Assembly: GCA_928212115.1 (NCBI GenBank)
Contig: CAKMRJ010000001.1
Coordinates: 368,641,599 to 368,705,598 of the forward strand
Source of the DNA: Lactuca virosa
Taxonomy: Eukaryota; Streptophyta; Magnoliopsida; Asterales; Asteraceae
Length of the DNA: 64,000 bases
Direction: 5' to 3'
Position 1 is the first letter of the stretch. Every line of letters begins with the position of its first letter. The notes under the pieces were generated by a model. It had not been told where the DNA came from, searched no databases, and saw only the letters and a list, made by a program, of their open reading frames with translations. Position numbers and translations under genes: made by a program. This document shows, piece by piece, positions 1 through 11,200 of this stretch.

Positions 1-16
1 ATTTGAAGCAAGAACT

Positions 17-21
17 TATCG
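17..21. repeat. Target-site duplication TATCG, left copy
   Basis: The five bases before the TGTAACATCC terminus of the left outer LTR are TATCG. The same five bases follow the right outer LTR at 41342-41346. This pair ties both outer LTRs to one original insertion event. Only 16 bases of flanking DNA lie to the left in this window. Confidence 0.85.
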
Positions 22-507
22 TGTAACATCCCAAAAATCATGACCAAAAATTTCTCTTAAAAACATTACTAAAGCCATAAGTATCAAATCGTTTCGACCA
101 TAACTAAAGGTTTATATATCAAATCAGTGTATCATATCAAAACATATTTCTATTTATATCAGAGTAAAACATCCCAGGATAAAACTTCTTGGTGTGTGCC
201 ATGCGATCATCCCGAGCTCTTCCCTCCGCTACCGGAAGTACCTGAAACAAAACTGAAAACCATTACCACGAAGCTTAGTGAGTTTCCCCAACTTACCACA
301 TACCACATATGCATAACCACATACACATAACCACGTACTAGGCCCCAGCCCGCCCGGCATCAGGCCCCGCGTGGCATCGATTCCCACTCGGTATACAGAT
401 CTGTCTCTCTTAGGCCTCGCCAATCTCTAGGCTTTGCCCGCTATACACATACATGCAATCAAATAACGTAATTGTAACATCCGGATTCCCAGGTATGGAC
501 ATTTGAT

Positions 508-622
508 TATTTAGAGGAGTGACTCGACGAGTTGATGCCCTAACTCGTCGAGTAGGATCGCGAATGATGACTCGGATTAATAAGTGGACTCGACGAGTCA
601 GTGAATGGACTCGACGAGTCCG
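508..622. repeat. ACTCGACGAGT palindrome cluster
   Basis: Several copies of the near-palindrome ACTCG(A/T)CGAGT lie within about 115 bp near the start of the nested solo LTR. A second cluster of the same motif, some copies degenerate, lies at 1213-1388 in the same LTR. Confidence 0.8.
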
Positions 623-1738
623 TGCTGTTGGCAAAAACCCAAAATCCTTGGGCCTGTGCCCTATTTAAGGGTCCTTATGGCCTTCATTTGCGGCCACCCT
701 TCTAGAGGAAAGAACCCTAGCATATTTGAGCGTGTGAAGTGAGAGAGAGAGCCATCTTGAGCCATTTGTTGTGATTTTGCTAAGGAGGAGAAGTGATCCA
801 GGAAGAAGGACCAAAGGAGGTTGTTGTTCTGAGACTTTCAAGCAAGGATGCTTCACTTTGAGGTAGCAATTCGACACTTTTCTTCTTTATTGTGTAGGCT
901 TATTGAATCAAGGGTTTCTTTACCCTTTCTTGAGTTGGAATAAGAAGCATGAGAAGTCCCAATGAGAAATAAACCTTAGATCTGGACCTTGAGAGGTCCA
1001 GAGAGTCCCAATCATCCAGCTTTATGCAGTCCCTTTTGGGTTTTGGATCTTGGTTGTCATATTAAGAGCTAATTCATCAAATAGAGCCATATGAGTGTTG
1101 TATGAGAATAAAGTTTGGACCTTTACGTGACTTTTGAGTGTTTAAAGGTCAGATCTATAAGTTAGATAAATAGATCTGACCTTAGAAGGTCATTTGGGAG
1201 TTGCCATGGAGGAAACTCGCCGAGTCCATGAGAGAACTCGACGAGTCGAGTCGGGTTCCCCCGCGATTCGTGATCAGTGGTAACCCGTCGACTGAAAGGT
1301 TAACTCAACGAGTCGAGTGAGGCCTTAGAAGGATTCAGAAGATGCGCATGAACTCGCTGAGTCCCACGAGTGCACTCGGCGAGTCTGGTCAAAGTTGGAC
1401 CGTTGACTGAGTTGACTTTCGTTGACTTTTAGGGTTTGGTCAACAATTGGGCTTTTGGGTTTTGGAGGGGTAAAATGGTCTTTTACCCTTCTGAGGAATT
1501 ATAAGGGGGATTAATCTAGCCTTTGAGAGCCATTGTTAATTAGATGAAAATTGTTTATGTGATTAGGCGGAGGCTAGATCAGTATTCGAGATTCGAGATT
1601 ATCCAAGTTACCCTAGATGAGTCTTCTCACTATACTTTACCTTGAATGGTAATTATGTGTGACCGGAAGGTCTTATGTGCTATGACGAGTATATGATATA
1701 TGTTTCCATGTGATATGTATATGTTATGTATGTTATGA

Positions 1739-1886
1739 GTAGTATGGTATGGACCAGAAGGTCAACAGTGGATGGACCAGAAGGTCGATATGGTATGGAC
1801 CGGAAGGTCGACGGAGTAGGACCGGAAGGTCTGCTCATATTGTGGGACCGGAAGGCCCCTGAGACACATTGACCGGAAGGTCTCAT
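1739..1886. repeat. GACCGGAAGGTC short palindrome array
   Basis: About seven copies of GACC(G/A)GAAGG(T/C)C are spaced irregularly in 150 bp. Each can fold as GACC paired with GGTC around a GGAA or AGAA loop. The array sits just upstream of the shared ACTCACTAAGC...TTTCAGG block of the solo LTR. Confidence 0.85.
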
Positions 1887-2975
1887 AGAGCTGTAGCCTT
1901 GAGTGGCTTATGTGTTGTATGTAGTATTTTGGGAAACTCACTAAGCATTTATGCTTACCATGTTATGTGATATGTGTTTCAGGTACTAGCGAGGATCGCG
2001 GGAAGGCGCCGGCATGATTAGTACACACTGATAGAGGATTTTTTTTTTAGTTGAGATTCTGGGATATGTTCTACCATAATAACATTCGATACAATAGTAT
2101 TTTGAAATGATTTTTATGAGATGTGTTATGGTTGAAAAATGAAAGAAAAATAGTTTTAAATTTTTACGTTGTTACAGTAATAGCGCATAAAGAAACATTC
2201 TCTACTGAACTCCTATACTAAGGCCTCGCCTATCTTGGGCCCCGCCCTGGTCTACTACGGATGAGTTATGGAACCCAGTCCACACTCCTGCGGTTAGTGA
2301 GATACGGGCCGCCGCCCACACTCACTTCTCTCCTATCATGGGCCTCGCCCCTACTCTGCTAATATTGAGATATGGAACCCCATCCATACTCAGCTAGTGA
2401 TGAGATACGAGACCTCTCCCACACTCGCCTCCCTACCAGGCACATACAAGTATCTCAAAGACAACAAGTATAATCTAACATGCACTTATAAACCTTCCTC
2501 GGGCCTCGCCCGACGTCGGACACTAGTCCGGAACATACTACCATATAAACGTACTTCGGGCTTACCCCGACATCGGACCTCGGTCCGGATCCTATCGTAC
2601 CGACACATTCAAGAACCACAAAGACTTCTAGCATACAACATTTCTCGGGCCTCGTCCGACATCGGATCGTAACCCGAAACATATACAATAAGTGCCTAGG
2701 GCTAACCCCCGGGTCTCCCTACGATACATAAACATAATGGGCCGGCATTGGTGCCTTAGACCCATGCAACAATGAGGAGACTCACCTCGCACAACTGAAG
2801 ATTGGCTGAAACCTCCGGCTGCTATCCGACAATTCCCCGAACTGCTGCTCCCCTAGCTCCCCGAGCTACCAATACCAATATAACACTTAGTCCCAAAATT
2901 CCCTCCAGAAGTCAAACTAAGTCAACTCTGGACAAGGTCAAAGTCAACGGTCCATGGTCAAAGTCAACACGGAAG

Positions 2976-3215
2976 GTTGACTTGACTCGCCAAGTTGCTC
3001 CATCAACTCGCCGAGTTCAAAAGCTCAAAATGCTGCAATCGCAAACCAACTCGTCGAGTTAGCCCTGACTCGCCGAGTTCCCTGGCTAACCAGACTCGTG
3101 ACAAACCGAGTCAACTCGCTGAGTCATTCCCCTGACTCGCTGAGTTCACCCATAACTGGAAAACGGGACAACTCACTTAAACTCGTCGAGTCCCTCCGTG
3201 GACTCGCCGAGTTCC
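2976..3215. repeat. ACTCGYCGAGT palindrome array in the gag-only LTR
   Basis: About nine copies of ACTCGCCGAGT and close variants (ACTCGTCGAGT, ACTCGCTGAGT) occur in 240 bp. The array is also present in the right LTR at 40156-40392. A second set lies near the LTR end at 3972-4075 and 41161-41282. Confidence 0.85.
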
Positions 3216-4140
3216 TCGGTCTGTTGGACTATCATAAAGGATTAAGCCCTATACTTCAGATCTGAACTCCAAACTTCATAAACACTCTGGAAATGACTTA
3301 CTAAGGGTAAAGTTTCCAGCTTTACCCATCCTAAATCCTTCTTAATGGGTTTTGACAAAACCCTAGCTCATTAAGACATAACTCCATGGTCCAAAAACCC
3401 TTATTACACCAAACCAAGACAGGGAAATCAAGATCTAGACTTTAGACATCCAATAACCACGTAAAGTCCTGGACTTGACTTCCTTGCATGGCCTTTAGGG
3501 CTCCAAAAGGCCATAATAATCTCTTTAAGCTTGCATGGGACTTCTTAATGGCATAAAGCTTGCACCTTTATGCCTTAACCACCCTAAATACTTCCATATC
3601 TGAAAGGATCATGCTTGGGGGACGTCCAAAACCCAAAGACAACCATTCTTGGACCAAAAACCTTCCAAAAAGGGGCTATAAGGAGATCTAATAAACCAAA
3701 AGCCAAGATGAAGACTTGATTACCAAGAAATGCAGCAAATGGAGTCTATCTTCTGGATCTACTTCCTCCTTCTTGAACCTCCAACTTCCTTCTTCTTCTT
3801 CTTCCTCTTCACGAGCACACAAATCACACCAAGGTGGCTCAAACACTCACAAGATGCACTAGGGTTTCGTGGGTGAGGGTTTGGGGTCTGGGGGCTGAAG
3901 ATGAGGTTGAGGGATTGAGAATATGATGCTTAAATAGGGCACCAAGTCCCGAAATTAGGGTTTCCTAACCCAGACCAGACTCGCCGAGTCAGTCCCCCGA
4001 CTCGCCGAGTCGGCCACTTAATCCGCGACAAAGAACTTGCTCCGAATAGTCGAGTTCTTCCTTGGACTCGACAAGTTGACTCATTGACTTAGGGTTTTTC
4101 CTTCCCCAACTTTGGCCTCCTGGAATTCAGGTGTTACAAC

Positions 4141-4152
4141 TCTCCCCCACTT
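4141..4152 (-). other. Polypurine tract of the gag-only element
   Basis: On the minus strand this reads AAGTGGGGGAGA, directly before the TGTAACACC start of the left LTR. The position and purine content are those of the primer for plus-strand DNA synthesis in LTR elements. It fixes the minus-strand orientation. Confidence 0.75.
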
Positions 4153-5967
4153 AAACTGGACTTCGTCCTTGAAGTCCGCAATAGCCAACTTCCTTACAAT
4201 CCGCTTATAACTTCCCCACATGATACGCACTTCGCCCTCCCGGTCCAATCCTCGGTGGTCCACCCTTCGGAGAACCGCTTTCGATGGTCTTCCGCCTGGT
4301 CATTCCGCAAAACAAATCCTTGGAGATAAAAACCTCGAGAGCACTCCCATCACCAACAATCCTGAGAACATACATCTTATCCAACCGACAATCCCTCTGG
4401 TACTCCTTGAGCACTTATGCTGGACATCCTAGGGGTTCACCCTTTTTTTCCTGCGCGATACACGGCTTTCCCAAGGCAACTTTACATACACAACAACAAC
4501 CTTCTCTTTTTCTGTGAAGGATATACCTTTCGTTGCATCCACCTCTCCAGCCACTCCTAGTGCTAGTCACTACCACTTAATGATTTCACTTACTATGCTC
4601 CAATGATGTAAGCTCCACCCAGCGTTTGAATCAGATAATCCTTCGAGTAGAAGATTCCTCTCTGCAACGGTTAAGACTCAGACAAGAGCTGCGCAACAGA
4701 GTAAAATGAATCACTCTGAGATTATTTAATCCCGCCGTAAGCGACTTAGCATCTCTTGATCATCTCACTGCTCTACACTTGGAATCCCTTATCATCACTC
4801 CTGCCTGAAATCCTGTTGACCCTCATCTGTCTTCCGGATGAACCGAGACCACCCTGGTCCCGACTGATCTACCATTGCCCGAAATACCGGTCCCCCACCG
4901 GTTACCAGACGCAAGAACAATCTCTCAGTTGCTCTCAGCGACTTCTGGAGATATTACGACTACCTGAACTACTCTACCAATCTAGCCACTCTGGATCTAG
5001 AATATCTGGGATCCTCGATCCCCTATCTTGACCCTAAGGTCTCTACCAGGTCCCACCTGCAGCTATAAGTACACGGGCCTCGCCCACGGGTCTCATCTAA
5101 CTACACTTCGGAGCGGCATCTCCCATAGGTCTCACCTATCCAGGGCTATGCAGGCCCACTCCTCCTTTAATCTCAACTTTCTAGCCTTACCTGATTCTTA
5201 TCATACGAATTTGGAGATACGGGCCCCCACCCTCACTCCGCTAACTATGCTACTAATGAATGCTACAGCTTACCCACAGCCTCACAACGCTTCCCTCACT
5301 GACTCATTGTTGGGGAAAGCTGCGACTACCCTGCAGTCTTAAATCCTGCCTAGACCCGCGCCTTGCCGGAATTCTCCAACCTGGTTCCCAACCCAGTCAT
5401 CAATTAATTGTGGGGACACAAACTCAATGTGGGGGAAGTTTCCTAAACTCCCAACTCACATGCCTCTCAATCCAAACAACCACTTGAACTGCTTCTTCCT
5501 TACCAAGAATGCGAGCTCATCCCAGTCTCGCACTTACTTCTGCCCTTGGCCACACGGGTGGCTCTCCCCCACTTCGATTCAGCTAGTTTCTCACAGCTCA
5601 CAGCTTGGAAGAATTTCCCAAGTCTCCCCATCATCCTCTGGCCACTCTGCTAGCAATACACGCTACCACTGCTAGTGATCTAACCAACCTATTTCCATAC
5701 GATATCTCCCTTGAAAACTAGCAAGACACACCCGAGTCTTACACATGCATGCTATAGTTACTGCATCCTGAGTAACCTGCTCTAAAGGTAACGATCTCTA
5801 GCTATCATTCTAAAATCCAGGGGTATGCAGATGGCATATAACTCTATCAAAAGTAGGCCACCAAATATAGAAATACCATTACCAATACTGATGCAGAACC
5901 ATAACAATAAAATCATAACATAAGCTGAAAAAGAAATGAAAGATACGCACCTGACACACCGGGCTAC
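4153..5967 (-). other. Non-coding 3' internal region of the gag-only element, copy 1
   Basis: About 1.8 kb lies between the end of gag and the polypurine tract. No reading frame on the minus strand resembles protease, reverse transcriptase, RNase H or integrase. The short plus-strand frames are antisense and unsupported. The same stretch recurs at 25074-25642 plus 35807-36934. It ends at a GTGCGTAT sequence after gag that could serve as a splice donor, which is speculative. Confidence 0.6.
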
Positions 5968-7156
5968 TCATGCCTCCTCTGAAACCAACTGATACGCCCT
6001 GCTCCTCGCCGTAGGCGCCTCTGCCCGGCCCTGACGGCCGTCGGTGATCCTCAAGGTTGCAGGGGCAGGTGTTATCACCTGTCCTGCTGAAAGCAAACTC
6101 AGACATTGGGCCTTCTTGTGGCCCCTCTGACTGCAATGGAAACATATCAGGTCTGATCCCTGGGTGGTGGTAGCAGTACCAATCTCTGCTAAAATGACCG
6201 ATCCGGCCACACTTGAAGCAGCCTGAATCACTCCCACTGCCGCTCCTACATGCACCCCCGTACGTCCTGCCGTACTTGCCACAGCGGCCCCGATCCTGAT
6301 GACCTCTTGACCTAGAATCCGATGCCTTGGGCCTCTTGCCCGAACCCATAGATACCTGAACCTCTGCCAGCTTCCTCTTCTTTTCTGTCTCTAGATCAAT
6401 CTCTCTCTCCCTGGCTCGAGCGATCATATCTTCCAGCGTCTTGCAGCTGGACCGACTCACAAACTGGCTGATATCGCTCCTCAACATCTCATGGTACTGA
6501 GCCTTCTTCATCTCTTCGTCCACCACATACTGCGGAACCAGAAGGGCTCTCTCCCTGAACTTGGTGGTTATCTCTGCCACAGTCTCAGTAGTCTGCCGCA
6601 AGTCCTGGAACTCTCGTGCTAACTGCTGCACCTCAATCACTGGTGCAAACTTGGCCTTGAACCTGGCCGAGAAATCACTCCATGTCATTACGTCCAATGC
6701 AGCATCATCCCCAATAGCATGACTAACCTCCTCCCACCAATCACGCGCTTTGTCCTTCATAAGACAGGAGGCGAGTCTGACCTTGTCCCCTTCGGGACAC
6801 CAGCTCGAACGAAAGGCGTTGGCGACATCTGCTAACCATCTGCTGCTAGCAATGGGGTCCCTAGCCCTATGGTAATCTGGAGCTCCACAAGCTCTGAACT
6901 CTCGAAATGTCAATGTACGCGCTCCCATCATGGTCAACATCTCAGTGCAGAAGGCTCCCAGCCTCTCATCCAACGTCTCCAGTATGCCCTCCTTGACCGT
7001 ACCAAAGATCACAAGAGTCTGGTCTAGAATAATGCGCGTAATCTCAGCCGATACAAACTCCCTCATCCGCTCCTCAAGCTGCTCGGTTCCTGAACCCGAG
7101 TCTGATCCCTCTCTGGCGCCTGATCCACCCACCGGTCTCTCACGCAACGCCACCAT
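5968..7156 (-). pseudogene. Gag of the gag-only element, copy 1, frameshifted
   Basis: This encodes a nucleocapsid/capsid-type Gag that would package element RNA. The best start is the ATG at 7156, conserved in copy 2, rather than the in-frame ATG at 7177. A retrotransposon gag domain lies in the middle (WW pair in DWWEEV, then the FRERALL region), followed by a long charged stretch (AREREIDLETEKKRK) and a CCHC zinc knuckle (CFKCGRIGHFSRD). A one-base insertion just after the first knuckle, near 6177, moves the second knuckle (CFHCSQRGHKKAQC) into another frame, which runs to a stop near 5968. No protease follows. It is clearly a Ty3/gypsy-type Gag, but this copy is broken. Confidence 0.85.
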
Positions 7157-8136
7157 GCTAAAAACATGCCATAACAACTATCAGAATACACCTCACTACC
7201 AAGGGATCACACACACCCTACAAGTTCCCTGGTTTTATCTCGGCCCCTCTTGAATCGAGTACGGATCCTCTGCTTTCAGTAGTACGGGCCCATACTACGT
7301 TCCACATCTATCCGTACTTTCCTCAAGAGTTGCCTCTACTCCACCAATTCCCTTTCACTACCACTACTGCTCCCAACACTAAACTCATCTTAGGCTTACC
7401 CTAGGGAAAACTCCAACCCAAACCCAGTCCTCAGCTACTGAAGGTATCTTCATAATGCCAATTAGCCATTACTTGAATACCATCACATGTGACGAGGCTC
7501 AGATAATCCTTCGAGTAAAGGACTCATCCTTACAACGGTTGGACTCAAATAGGAGCTGCGCAATAGGGCCAAATCCAGCACTTTGAGATTATTCAACCCT
7601 GATCACATGTGACTTGGCGTATTCACCTAATGGCTAACTCCCATCATTCGGAGTCCCACAAAGCACAAAGCAAGTAGCATTCAGACAAAAGGAAAATCTA
7701 ACCATAACATAAGCAAGCAATCATATTCACATATCAAGAATCTACACTAGCATGCGATATAAGCTCATAAAATCAGGCATAACCTAATCATGCAATCCTA
7801 CCACAGTCTAACCAGTACTAACATGCAGCCCCATAAACACATATAATAGGCATATAAGGCATCCTTCCTAGATCCTTAGCCCTAAACTTGCATGTTGATC
7901 ACATAATCATATCATAACATAAACTTGTATGGGTAATTTGAGGGAACTTACTTGAGCTCGGCTAATTGCATGCACCACACCCTTTTTCTCTTTTCAAACT
8001 ATTTTTTTTCCTTTTTTGAAATCCTTTCTCTTTTCAAAGTTCTTTTTATAAAACGATTTTCTTTTGAAAATTTTCTTACACGTCATCAGTTTGAGTTCAG
8101 TCACACCCGAGAGCGTGCCCGAATCCCTCAAACCAA
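7157..8136 (-). other. Leader of the gag-only element, copy 1
   Basis: About 1 kb lies between the primer-binding site and gag, with no convincing reading frame. The same leader is found in copy 2 at 37897-38876 with high similarity. Confidence 0.65.
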
Positions 8137-8149
8137 GGCTCTGATACCA
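8137..8149 (-). other. Primer-binding site (initiator-Met tRNA), gag-only element copy 1
   Basis: The minus strand reads TGGTATCAGAGCC three bases downstream of the LTR end TGTTACA. It is complementary to the 3' end of plant initiator methionine tRNA, the usual primer for plant Ty3/gypsy and copia elements. Confidence 0.85.
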
Positions 8150-8152
8150 ACT

Positions 8153-8611
8153 TGTAACATCCCAAAAATCATGACCAAAAATTTCTTTTAAAAACATTAC
8201 TAAAGCCATAAGTATCAAATCGTTTCGACCATAACTAAAGGTTTATATATCAAATCAGCGTATCATGTCAAAACATTTTTCTATCTATATCAGAGTAAAA
8301 TATCCCAGGCTAAAACTTCTTAGTTTGTGCCATGTGATCATCCCAAGCCCTTCCCTCTGCTACCGGAAGTACCTGAAACCAAAACTGAAAACCATAAACA
8401 CGAAGCTTAGTGAGTTTCCCCAACCTACCACATAGCACATACGCATAACCACATACACATAACCTCGTATAGGGCCCTCGCCTGCTGCATCGGGCCCCGC
8501 CCGACATCAGGCCCCGCCTGGCATCGAGCCCCGCTCAGTATACAGATCTGTCTCTCTTTGGCCTCGCCCGCTATACACATACATGCAATCAAATAACGTA
8601 CTAGCGTATAA
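8153..8611 (-). repeat. Truncated middle LTR of the gag-only locus
   Basis: It starts TGTAACATCCC and follows the other two LTRs until about 8610, where it switches abruptly to copia-element sequence. About 2 kb of LTR is missing. It contains the clearest mini-hairpin series, at 8491-8537. Confidence 0.85.
8491..8537. repeat. Three mini-hairpins, 17-nt period, compensatory stems
   Basis: Three consecutive units at 8491, 8508 and 8525 fold as CGGGC/GCCCG, CAGGC/GCCTG and GAGC/GCTC, each around the loop CCC. Stem bases differ between units but remain paired, while the loop and the CATC spacer stay the same. Related, less regular units occur through the same LTR region in the left and right copies. 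Confidence 0.8.
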
Positions 8612-8626
8612 AAACACTAGTTGTCC

Positions 8627-8688
8627 CATGCTCCAAGCATGTACACTATGTTTTTCTTGAACAATAGCTTTGCCATACACCAAGTATG
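8627..8688 (-). repeat. Hairpins with a CCAAG-type loop in element D
   Basis: CATGCT/AGCATG around CCA (8627-8641) and CATAC/GTATG around ACCAA (8674-8688) are followed by similar sequence (ACTATGTTT, CTCTATGTTT). A third unit, AATGCC/GGCATT around CCAA, is at 9225-9240. Stems change while loops are nearly constant. Confidence 0.65.
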
Positions 8689-8858
8689 CACTCTATGTTT
8701 GTCTATGATCCTTTTCTTTGTGAACTAGATCAATTGAACATAATTTCAATGATTCTCTTTTCACACTCCCAAATCCTTGTTCTTAAATGTAAGAATTCCA
8801 AATTCCTATCATTTATCGAAATCTGTTTAGATTTTAAACTTATATGCATTGTTCCTCT

Positions 8859-8906
8859 TGTAATGATTATGCACAAAGCCACAAAGACTTGGCAACAATC
8901 ATTACA
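8859..8906 (-). repeat. Hairpin with 10-bp perfect stem in element D
   Basis: TGTAATGATT (8859-8868) is the exact reverse complement of AATCATTACA (8897-8906). The 28-nt loop contains a smaller GCCA/TGGC pairing. Confidence 0.7.
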
Positions 8907-9381
8907 GAGTATTCTAATGGAGAGCAATTCCATGGAAACGATGTCTCAAATTTAAAGCGCATTGCTTTGAACATGCTTCTTGCATTAAGTTTCTTTAACC
9001 TTACACAGATTGCTTCCACCTATGAAGACAACTCTATATTCCCATTTTGACTACCACTTCTGAACAAGAGTTGCCTCTTTTCAGACTATGTCAATATGGT
9101 CCTTCCAATATTAACAGTATACTTCCAACTGTCCTTGAGCAACCAATCTTTGGTAAACCTTAGATTGTCCTTGATAATTGCTTAATCACTTTAGTCATAT
9201 CCAATTCTAGACATTTTCCTCCTTAATGCCCCAAGGCATTTGTAAAATTCAGAAATAATAAATATTATAGCACATGTAATCGATCTTGTACCCAAAGTAA
9301 ATGGGACACGATTCATGATGTTTCACATAAAGACATGGTTCTAGACCAGTCTTTTTCCATAATAATTTTTTGTTTGCCATA

Positions 9382-9436
9382 TTCTCAAAATTTGACTATG
9401 AAAAGGGATGCCGTAATCATAATCGAATTCTGAGAA
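9382..9436 (-). repeat. Class A hairpin 1 (loop GGGATGCCGTAA)
   Basis: Arms 9382-9401 and 9417-9436 pair at 17 of 20 positions. The three exceptions are transitions that still allow G-U pairing on one strand or the other. The 15-nt loop contains GGGATGCCGTAA, shared with the hairpins at 9900 and 11998 and in part with 12195. Confidence 0.8.
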
Positions 9437-9899
9437 CGCAATATATAGAATTTTCTTAAGTTGAACCAATCCAACATGAAATTCATATATATATTCTTGA
9501 CTAAAGGTGATAAAAATCTCAATATAAGCTCTTTAGAATGATTATAAACTCAATCTAAGCTTTTTAGAATTGAAATGAAGTATAATTTCCTCTCCCTTAA
9601 TTATAGCAAAATAACTTTTTCAACCCCTGCAACCTCACGAATTGAAACTTCTGTTTTCTATAATTAACATTGCTAACTTGCAATACTTATCATAATTATC
9701 ATGCTCCCACTAACATGATGATTATTAGCATAACACTTATGCTCCCACTAGCTTTAACATGTATCCAGAAAACAGCTGGACCTCTAGAAGTCAATACTTT
9801 ATTGACATTCTTACTAAAGTTCAGATTTCTGATACTAGATTGCTTTGATAAGGCTTTATCAAAAACTATACACCTTATCTTAGATAGCTCACAGGTGTG

Positions 9900-9958
9900 T
9901 CTAAACAATTTCAGAACTATTAAAAGGGATGCCGTAATCATAGTCTCAATTGTTTAGA
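9900..9958 (-). repeat. Class A hairpin 2
   Basis: Arms 9900-9920 and 9940-9958 share an 11-bp perfect stem (TCTAAACAATT) plus a bulged ACTAT segment. The stem sequence is unrelated to that of class A hairpin 1, but the loop again holds GGGATGCCGTAATC. Confidence 0.8.
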
Positions 9959-9968
9959 CCTTTGCCAT

Positions 9969-10030
9969 TTCTCATAAGTCCATGTTAGTGTGCCGGTTAA
10001 CCACGCACGCTCCACTAACGACTTTGAGAA
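9969..10030 (-). repeat. Class B hairpin 1 (loop TGCCGGTTAACCAC)
   Basis: Arms 9969-9990 and 10013-10030 pair as TTCTCA, AAGTC and GTTAGTG blocks with small bulges. The 22-nt loop begins TGCCGGTTAACCAC and ends ACGCTC, as in the hairpins at 12264 and 12340. Confidence 0.8.
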
Positions 10031-10825
10031 CTGCAAATATCACAATTGCTATCTACTTAAAATCTACTTAGTGAAAGAATTTCCTCACCATCATTTTCAT
10101 GAATCGGAGAGAAACCTTATGACACTTAGATTTTATGGTGTATGTGTTCTTATCCATGTGAATTTGTCAAACCATGATCACAAGACTAGGTTAGTGACAA
10201 ATCCTAACTCATATGGATTGAACTTGTGCAATCTTAACCTCTTGCCACCTGGCAGCACAAGGGCCTGCCATTGCTTCCAAGTAGTTATGCAAACAACTGA
10301 GAACATGTAGAACTCAAATATATATAGCCAACTTAACTAGAATGGGCACAGAAATGTCAATACGATAGGTTATAAACCTCTAGTTGTGTGCTAGTGATGA
10401 AATACAGGTTTTATTCTTGATTACTTCTTGAAACCCTTTCAGGATCTTTTAGACTCCCACTGTCTCCTTGACCTATAAGACTTTCTTGCCAAATATTCAA
10501 GAGATAGTGTGGATTCTAATCAAGACAAACGCTTAACACAATTGGCCTAAGTTGGTCTCTGTTTTATCCAAAACATCACAACTTACCAAATTCAAATGTA
10601 CAAGAGTAGAAAACCTTTTACTCTTACATTTCACTAGTGTTAATAAACCTTCTTTAAGATGTATCACTCAAGTTACATTTGTGGTGGGCTTGATCAGTGC
10701 ACAAGAATGTGTACTCGATCCCTTAGTCCTTTACTTGACTCACACATCCATGTGAACAAGTAATTAGTCTTAATTTTCCAATGCTTGAAAGTTCTCATTC
10801 ATCATACAATACAACTTGCATGATT

Positions 10826-10852
10826 CCAAGTTTCTATCCAACTGAAACTTGG
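10826..10852 (-). repeat. Hairpin with 9-bp perfect stem in element D
   Basis: CCAAGTTTC (10826-10834) pairs exactly with GAAACTTGG (10844-10852). Outer arms TTCTCAT...ATGAGAA extend the structure. Confidence 0.75.
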
Positions 10853-11200
10853 GTGATGAGAATCTTTCCTTATTTGGAAAATTTAGACACTACCACAAAT
10901 GAAAGAATCAAATTCATATTCCACTCTTGCTATTAATGGAATCATATAAGCAACAATTTTTTTCCTTTTCACAAATGCCATTGTAAGGATATTTTAAAAT
11001 AAATAAAATCAATTTTTTTTCTTTTATTTTAAAAACTTTGCGGAAAAACTATCCTTACAGTGCAAAAGCACATGAAAAACTTTGTTGTTATCTATTCCTA
11101 AGCAATAGCTCAAAATTTTGATCACAGCACCATGCGATCGAGATCCATCTTCGCGATCAGAATCAGCATATACTTCCTTTAAGTTTCTTCACTTTTCTTT

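Larger units (their letters stand above)
468..2181 (+). mobile_element. Nested solo LTR with TSD GTAAT
   Basis: A 1704-bp solo LTR occupies 473-2176 (TGTAACATCC...GTTGTTACA). It is bounded by the direct repeat GTAAT at 468-472 and 2177-2181. The uninterrupted sequence of the host LTR at 8591-8606 and 39361-39376 shows where it went in. No internal region or second LTR is present, so it is a recombination remnant. It holds ACTCGACGAGT palindromes, a GACCGGAAGGTC cluster and the shared ACTCACTAAGC...TTTCAGGTAC block (1935-1986), all reading on the plus strand. Confidence 0.9.
22..4138 (-). repeat. Left LTR (3' LTR of the gag-only element), interrupted
   Basis: It begins TGTAACATCC and ends GGTGTTACA, with TG...CA termini. 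Without the nested solo LTR plus one TSD copy (1709 bp) it is about 2.4 kb, matching the intact right LTR at 38893-41341. It contains GC-rich mini-hairpins (around 340-420 and 2500-2680), ACTCGYCGAGT palindromes (2976-3215 and 3972-4075), and a shared LTR block at 238-287. Confidence 0.85.

Noticed and set aside
4081..4414. Minus-strand frames beside the polypurine tract as a possible pol or chromodomain tail
   Set aside because: No chromodomain or integrase motif could be read, and one frame crosses the LTR boundary.
4756..5675. Plus-strand open frames in the gag-only internal region
   Set aside because: They are antisense to the element, have no recognisable domain, are not collinear genes in both copies, and look like chance frames.
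9699..9941. Minus-strand frame ending SGSISVMLIIIMLVGA as a copia reverse-transcriptase piece
   Set aside because: It loosely recalls a copia RT segment, but no catalytic YVDD-type motif or flanking RT motif is present, and the region is better explained by hairpins.
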